This document shows, piece by piece, positions 59,670-64,000 of a DNA stretch of 64,000 nucleotides. The DNA is taken from contig CAZCCZ010000008.1 of the NCBI GenBank assembly GCA_964497495.1, positions 1 to 64,000 on the forward strand. The letters run 5' to 3'. A model generated the notes under the pieces. It was not told the origin of the DNA. It worked only from the letters and a program-made list of their open reading frames with translations, and did not search any database. The first letter of the stretch is position 1; each line of letters opens with the position of its first letter. This DNA is from CAXXOK01 sp964497495. Lineage in GTDB: Bacteria > Bacillota > Clostridia > Christensenellales > Aristaeellaceae. The position numbers and the translations under genes are program-made.

Positions 59670-62036
59670 ATGAGCTTCAAGACCTCCGGCAAAATCCTCT
59701 CCCTTCTTCTGGCGCTGTGCCTCCTGTTCATCCCCTGGCCCTACGTAGCCGCCCGGGCGGAAACCGCGCCGCAGGCGCAGACTTACACGGCGGAGATTCC
59801 CATCCGCACCGCCGCGGACGACCTGGAAGAGCGGGCCGACACCGGCGAAGCGGACGCCGGTAGCCGCGATATCGCGCTGGGGTGCGAGGTGCCCCGGGGC
59901 GGTGAAGCGCAGCCGCAGATCGTGGGTCTGCGCTTCACCGGTCTGCCGATTTTCCGGGGCGCGACCGTCACCGGCGCGTATATCCAGTTTACCGTGGACG
60001 AAGCCGCCCGTTCCTCCGTTCCGTTCGACGTGACCATCGCCGCGGAAGCCGCGGCCGATTCGGCCCCCTTCAGAGACGGGGACGCTTTGCCGCGGTACGC
60101 GCTTTCTTCCCGCGCGCGCACGGCGCAAAGCGTGCGCTGGGCCGCGGACGAGGGCGACCCGATCGTCTGGAAAACGAAAGGGCAGGCCGGCAGGGCGCAG
60201 CGCACCCCAGACCTCAGCGCGCTGGTGCAGGCGGTGATCGACGGGGACGGCTGGGCCTACGGCAACGCGATGACCTTTCTCCTCGCGGGCAGCGGCAGCC
60301 GCATAGCCGTCGCCTACGAACGCAACCGTTCCGATGCCGCGACGCTGCATATCGACTATGCGGTCGTCAACGAAAATCAACCCGCTCCCACGGGGCTTTC
60401 CGGCTCCGCGCCCACGACGCTGTTTCGCCACGACGGCGTCCTCGCGGGCACGGACGCAGCGATGGAATACCGCCCCGCAGGGGACGGTTCCGCCCGGTGG
60501 ACGCCCTGCGCGGGGTCCTCCGTAACCGGCCTCGCGGCGGGCGATTACGAGGTCCGGTACGCCGGGAAGGTCTGCTTTAATCCCGGCACGGTAGCCACCG
60601 TGAACGTTCCGCTCTACGCGGGGGACCTGACCCTTCAGCCTGGCGCGGACGAAACGGAAATGGGGTTCGCCTGGTACCTGAACGCCAGGCAGGCGAAAGC
60701 GGCCGTTTTGCAGGTGGCCCCGGCTTCCGCGGTCACGGACGGCAGCTTTCCGGCGGCCGCCGCGCGGACTTTCACGGGTGCCGTGGCGAAGGTGAAAGGT
60801 TTCCTGTCCAACGAAGCGACGGCGACGGGTCTTGAACCGGACACGGAGTACGTATACCGGGTGGGCGACGGCGCGAACTGGAGCAACGTCTTCCGTTTCT
60901 CCACCCGCGACGCCCGCAACTACGGCATCCTCTTCGTGGGCGACCCGCAGGTTGGGTCCGGCGGCAGCATGGGCAGGGACAGCCTCGGTTGGCAGACCAC
61001 CCTCGGCAAGGCGCTGACCGCCTTCCCGGATACGAGTTTCATCCTCAGTTCCGGCGACCAGGTGGAATACTGGAGCAACGAAAAGCAATATGCCGCCTTC
61101 TTCGGCCCCGCCGCCCTGCGCTCGCTGCCGCTGGCGCCGACCATCGGCAACCACGACGACGGAACGCTGTTCGCCTATCATTACGCCCTTCCCAACGAAA
61201 CCGCCTACGGGCGTTCCAACGGGGGGTACGATTACTGGTTCGTCTACGGAAACACCCTGTTTCTGATGCTCAATTCCAACAATCGCAGCGTGCCCACGCA
61301 CGACGCTTTTCTGCGGGAAGCCGTCGCCGCCGCCGGGGACGGGATCGTATGGAAGGTCGTCGTGTTTCATCATTCCATTTACAGCTCCGCGGCCCATTCG
61401 CTGGAAGACTGCATCACCTTCCGAAGGGACGAACTATACCCGCTGATGGATAAATACGGAATCGACGTGGCGCTGGCGGGCCACGACCACCGTTACACCC
61501 GTTCCTACCAAATGCTGGACGGAAAGGCGCAAAACGGGCTGGAGAGCTTCGCCGTCAACCCCGAGGGCACGGTGTACGTCACCGCCGGTTCCGCCAGCGG
61601 CAGTAAATATTACAACATGCAGGGCGTGGATATCGCCTACCGCGCGGTGCGGATGGAGGATAAAGAACCTTCCTATTGCTACGTCACGGTCGGGGACGGC
61701 GCCCTGACCGTAACGACCTGCCTTCCGGAGACCGGCGAAGTGTTCGACCGTTACACGATTGTTAAGGACCCGACCGTGCCCGCGTTCCTCAAAGGAATCG
61801 CGCCCACCGCAGACGGCGCGGACGACGGCATGATTCTGGGCGTCACGGCCGGCATGGAGTACAGGCGTGCGTCGGCGCGCGAATGGACGGCCTGCGCGGG
61901 CACGGCAATCGCGGGGCTTGCGCCGGGCCTCTACGCCGTGCGGTATCAGGGCGTGGCGGGAGCGCCCGGCGGCAAGGCCGTCACCGTAGCCGTGCCGGGT
62001 TTCGGCCTGTCCGAAGCAAATCCGGGAACACCGTAA
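59670..62036 (+). CDS. Secreted purple-acid-phosphatase-like metallophosphoesterase
   Basis: The 788-residue protein has a signal peptide (cleavage near AARAET), a beta-rich N-terminal domain (about 25-235), and a fibronectin-like purple-acid-phosphatase N domain (about 315-400). The phosphatase domain has FVGDPQVG, LSSGDQVEYWSNE, IGNHDDG, VVFHHSIYSS and ALAGHDHRYTRSYQM, so the metal ligands look intact. Two short repeats of the type MEYRxA...WT-CAG, GLAxGxYxVRY occur near 265-310 and 745-780. ATG 59670 follows AGGAAAGGA. It probably releases phosphate outside the cell. No cell-wall anchor is seen. Confidence 0.9.
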   Translation: MSFKTSGKILSLLLALCLLFIPWPYVAARAETAPQAQTYTAEIPIRTAADDLEERADTGEADAGSRDIALGCEVPRGGEAQPQIVGLRFTGLPIFRGATVTGAYIQFTVDEAARSSVPFDVTIAAEAAADSAPFRDGDALPRYALSSRARTAQSVRWAADEGDPIVWKTKGQAGRAQRTPDLSALVQAVIDGDGWAYGNAMTFLLAGSGSRIAVAYERNRSDAATLHIDYAVVNENQPAPTGLSGSAPTTLFRHDGVLAGTDAAMEYRPAGDGSARWTPCAGSSVTGLAAGDYEVRYAGKVCFNPGTVATVNVPLYAGDLTLQPGADETEMGFAWYLNARQAKAAVLQVAPASAVTDGSFPAAAARTFTGAVAKVKGFLSNEATATGLEPDTEYVYRVGDGANWSNVFRFSTRDARNYGILFVGDPQVGSGGSMGRDSLGWQTTLGKALTAFPDTSFILSSGDQVEYWSNEKQYAAFFGPAALRSLPLAPTIGNHDDGTLFAYHYALPNETAYGRSNGGYDYWFVYGNTLFLMLNSNNRSVPTHDAFLREAVAAAGDGIVWKVVVFHHSIYSSAAHSLEDCITFRRDELYPLMDKYGIDVALAGHDHRYTRSYQMLDGKAQNGLESFAVNPEGTVYVTAGSASGSKYYNMQGVDIAYRAVRMEDKEPSYCYVTVGDGALTVTTCLPETGEVFDRYTIVKDPTVPAFLKGIAPTADGADDGMILGVTAGMEYRRASAREWTACAGTAIAGLAPGLYAVRYQGVAGAPGGKAVTVAVPGFGLSEANPGTP

Positions 62037-62047
62037 CGGGCCGTGCG

Positions 62048-62077
62048 TTGACAAGCCTTTCCGGCCTGTGCTATCTT
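62048..62077 (+). promoter_or_regulatory. SigA promoter of the second DUF6020-like gene
   Basis: A perfect TTGACA (62048-62053), an 18-base spacer and TATCTT (62072-62077) lie 55 bases before the ATG at 62132. Confidence 0.7.
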
Positions 62078-62131
62078 TAGCGTATCGGTATCCCGTCGGT
62101 TTGCCGAATAGCGCGCGGAGAGTGATTCCCT

Positions 62132-64000
62132 ATGGCGTCCGGATTGTCTCCGAATCCGACCAGGTCTCGTTCGGCCGTATTCGCCGCCGTTTGTCTGCCG
62201 GCGGCGATCTTCTGTGCCAAATCCTTCGTGATCAACACGAACCTGTACATCGGAAAAAGCGTCCTGCCCGCCGACACGACGGACTATCTGTGGGGCGTTT
62301 TCGCGCTCGTCCTGTGGGCGCTGTTCTGGTATACGTTCGGCAGGCGCCGCCTCCGCCCCCGCGCGGGCGAGATCGTATTCGGGTTTCTGTTCGGCGTTTT
62401 CAACTATCTGGGCACCTCCCTGTTCGCCTACGATTCCTGGGCCTTTATCGGCACCACGATTTCCTACGCGGCGGCGGCGCTGAAGATTCTGGGCCAGGCC
62501 CTGACCATGACGGCTGGACTGACGCTGCTTTCGGAAACGCTGACCCGGAGCGCGCTCCGGCCCCGCGAGCCCGCCGCCCCCCTGCGCAGGTTTACCCGGT
62601 TGCGCTCGCTTTACCGGAACCATCCCGTGCCGACCACGGCCGCGTTCCTGTTCCTCTGCTGGGTTCCGTACATGACGGCGTTCTACCCGGGCACGGTGAT
62701 CTACGACATGTGCGCCATCGTCCGGGAGCTGATCGGTACCAGCCCGCTGGCTACGTGGCACTGCCCGTTTACGATGTACGTTTTCGGCGGCTGCGTCTGG
62801 CTGGGGCGGCGGCTGGGCGGCGATAACGCCGGCGTGCTGATCTACATGCTGCTGCAAAGCGCGGCCATGGCCTTCGCGCTGGGCTGCATCGTCGCGTACC
62901 TGCGCAGGCTGGGCGCTCATCGCGGCTGGCAGGCCGCTACGCTGCTCTTTTTCGGCGTCGTCCCCATCTGGGGCGGGTACGCCATGATGATCGGCAAGGA
63001 TACCCTGTACACGGCGACGCTCACGCTGTTCTTCCTGCAAACGCTCGCGCTGGTCCGGGACGGACGGCAAGCCCTTCCCCGCGCGCGCGATCTGGTCGCC
63101 TACGGCGTTACGGCGCTGCTGGCCTCCCTGTGGCGCAGCAACGGGCTGTACGTGGTGCTCCCCTCGGCGATCCTCGTGCTTTGCTTTCTGGTCCGGGGCC
63201 GGCAGCGGCTGCGGGTGGCCGTTCCGCTGGCTTCAGCCATGGCCGCGGCGCTCCTTTTTACCAACGTGCTGGTGCCCGCGCTGGGCTTCGTCAACGACTC
63301 CGTTTCAGCCGTCTACTCCCTGTGCTTCCAGCAGACGGCACGCACGGTGCGCAACTACGGGGACCAGCTGACCCGGGAGGAAAGGGACGAGATCGACCGC
63401 GTGCTGGATTACGACGCCATCGGCGGCCTGTACCAACCCTGGATCTCCGACCCGGTCAAGAACACCTTCCGCCAGTACGGGCAGGGAGAAGCCGTGGAAA
63501 AGGCCGCGCTCTCCCGGTATTTCAAAACCTGGGCTTCGATGCTTCCCAAGTATCCGCTCGCCTACTTTCAGGCGTTCGTCGGCAACACCAGCGGGTATTA
63601 CGCCTTCACGCCCAAATACGACGGCATCACCTACGTGCAGCAGGCCGGGCTGCGCTTCGTGTTCACCAGCTACTGGGAGGACGGCCCCGGCGAGCTGCAC
63701 ACCGTGCAGCCGGAGTTCCTGACGCCGTTTCGCAACCGAATGATCTCGCTGATGAACCGCTGGTGGACGCTGCCGATCCTCTCCTGGCTGTACGTGCTGC
63801 CGTTCTACACCTGGATGCTGGTCGCGGCGGGCATTTCGCTGGCGCACCAGAGGCGCTGGAAGCATCTGGCGGTGTTCGCGCCCGCGCTGTTCAGCTTCGG
63901 GGTGTGCCTGCTTTCCCCGGTGGACAGCTACCTGCGCTACTTCCTGCCCATCGTCGCCATGACGATCCCGCTACTGGCGTTCGTCGCCCACCCGGCCCGC
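62132..64000 (+). CDS. DUF6020-like polytopic membrane protein (3' end outside window)
   Basis: From ATG 62132 (GGAGAG upstream) the frame stays open for 623 codons to the right edge, so the gene is cut only by the window. It has more than ten membrane segments and a large loop (about residues 400-530). Motifs shared with the 47138-48760 protein are ATWHCPFTMYVF, MMIGKDTLYTATL and WRSNGLYVVLP. An acidic motif, VIYDMCAIV, sits in the first large loop. Both proteins probably belong to a GT-C-like family acting on the outer envelope, which is inference. The N-terminal four helices are extra compared with the first copy. Confidence 0.8.
   Translation, partial: MASGLSPNPTRSRSAVFAAVCLPAAIFCAKSFVINTNLYIGKSVLPADTTDYLWGVFALVLWALFWYTFGRRRLRPRAGEIVFGFLFGVFNYLGTSLFAYDSWAFIGTTISYAAAALKILGQALTMTAGLTLLSETLTRSALRPREPAAPLRRFTRLRSLYRNHPVPTTAAFLFLCWVPYMTAFYPGTVIYDMCAIVRELIGTSPLATWHCPFTMYVFGGCVWLGRRLGGDNAGVLIYMLLQSAAMAFALGCIVAYLRRLGAHRGWQAATLLFFGVVPIWGGYAMMIGKDTLYTATLTLFFLQTLALVRDGRQALPRARDLVAYGVTALLASLWRSNGLYVVLPSAILVLCFLVRGRQRLRVAVPLASAMAAALLFTNVLVPALGFVNDSVSAVYSLCFQQTARTVRNYGDQLTREERDEIDRVLDYDAIGGLYQPWISDPVKNTFRQYGQGEAVEKAALSRYFKTWASMLPKYPLAYFQAFVGNTSGYYAFTPKYDGITYVQQAGLRFVFTSYWEDGPGELHTVQPEFLTPFRNRMISLMNRWWTLPILSWLYVLPFYTWMLVAAGISLAHQRRWKHLAVFAPALFSFGVCLLSPVDSYLRYFLPIVAMTIPLLAFVAHPAR

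Overview
The window is chromosomal DNA from a GC-rich Firmicute, most likely a member of the Clostridia. The evidence is a ylm-type division cluster (yggS, sepF, yggT, ylmH, divIVA) leading toward ileS, a textbook T-box leader on a type-2 (KMSKH) isoleucyl-tRNA synthetase, formate-tetrahydrofolate ligase, two-subunit class I fumarase, a sporulation/stress-type sigma factor, strong AGGAGG ribosome sites, and frequent GTG/TTG starts. No prophage, insertion sequence, CRISPR array, tRNA or rRNA was seen. Both ends cut genes: murC on the left and a DUF6020-type membrane protein on the right.

Layout: 0-13 kb holds murC (partial), a surface parvulin-like lipoprotein, a MoxR/DUF58/DUF4129-like operon, a phosphoesterase-fumarase operon, a HAD phosphatase, an L,D-transpeptidase with peptidoglycan-binding repeats, a DUF3048 protein, and an ArsR-regulated small ferredoxin. 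13-21 kb holds a MOFRL glycerate kinase, a membrane phosphoesterase with eroded metal ligands, a stand-alone acyltransferase, a polytopic-membrane/acyltransferase fusion and a polytopic membrane protein. 21-29 kb holds a GntR regulator with DUF1697, then secA, prfB, a methyltransferase, a DUF1461 membrane protein and tsaD. 29-38.7 kb holds an Fe-S flavoprotein, hydantoinase, GNAT, NUDIX, tgt, an RluA-type synthase, a methyltransferase and T-box-controlled ileS. 38.8-46.4 kb holds the fluoride-riboswitch-controlled crcB, a VOC protein and the division cluster, preceded by an anti-sigma-like/sigma pair. 46.4-56 kb holds a TauE exporter, a DUF6020 protein, aspartate kinase, GNAT, a TM2 protein, a CapA-like protein, an Lrp/aminotransferase pair and fhs. 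56-64 kb holds TetR divergent to two NAD-dependent epimerases, a secreted purple-acid-phosphatase-like protein and the second DUF6020 protein.

Many genes serve the envelope: MurC, L,D-transpeptidase, SecA, SepF/DivIVA, a HlyD-like adaptor, acyltransferases and DUF6020 proteins. Translation is the second theme: PrfB, TsaD, Tgt, IleS, RluA and YlmH.

The less ordinary signals are: (i) a SepF with a 147-residue Tyr/Gln/Ala/Pro repeat tail, and two genes upstream a HlyD-like protein with a Trp/Gln-rich cytoplasmic repeat region; (ii) two intergenic copies of a structured element (14931-15016 and 33163-33236) whose stems are kept by different bases; (iii) a parvulin-like domain split by a coiled coil; (iv) an eroded phosphoesterase beside two acyltransferases; and (v) palindromic operators overlapping the promoters of the ArsR, GntR and TetR loci.
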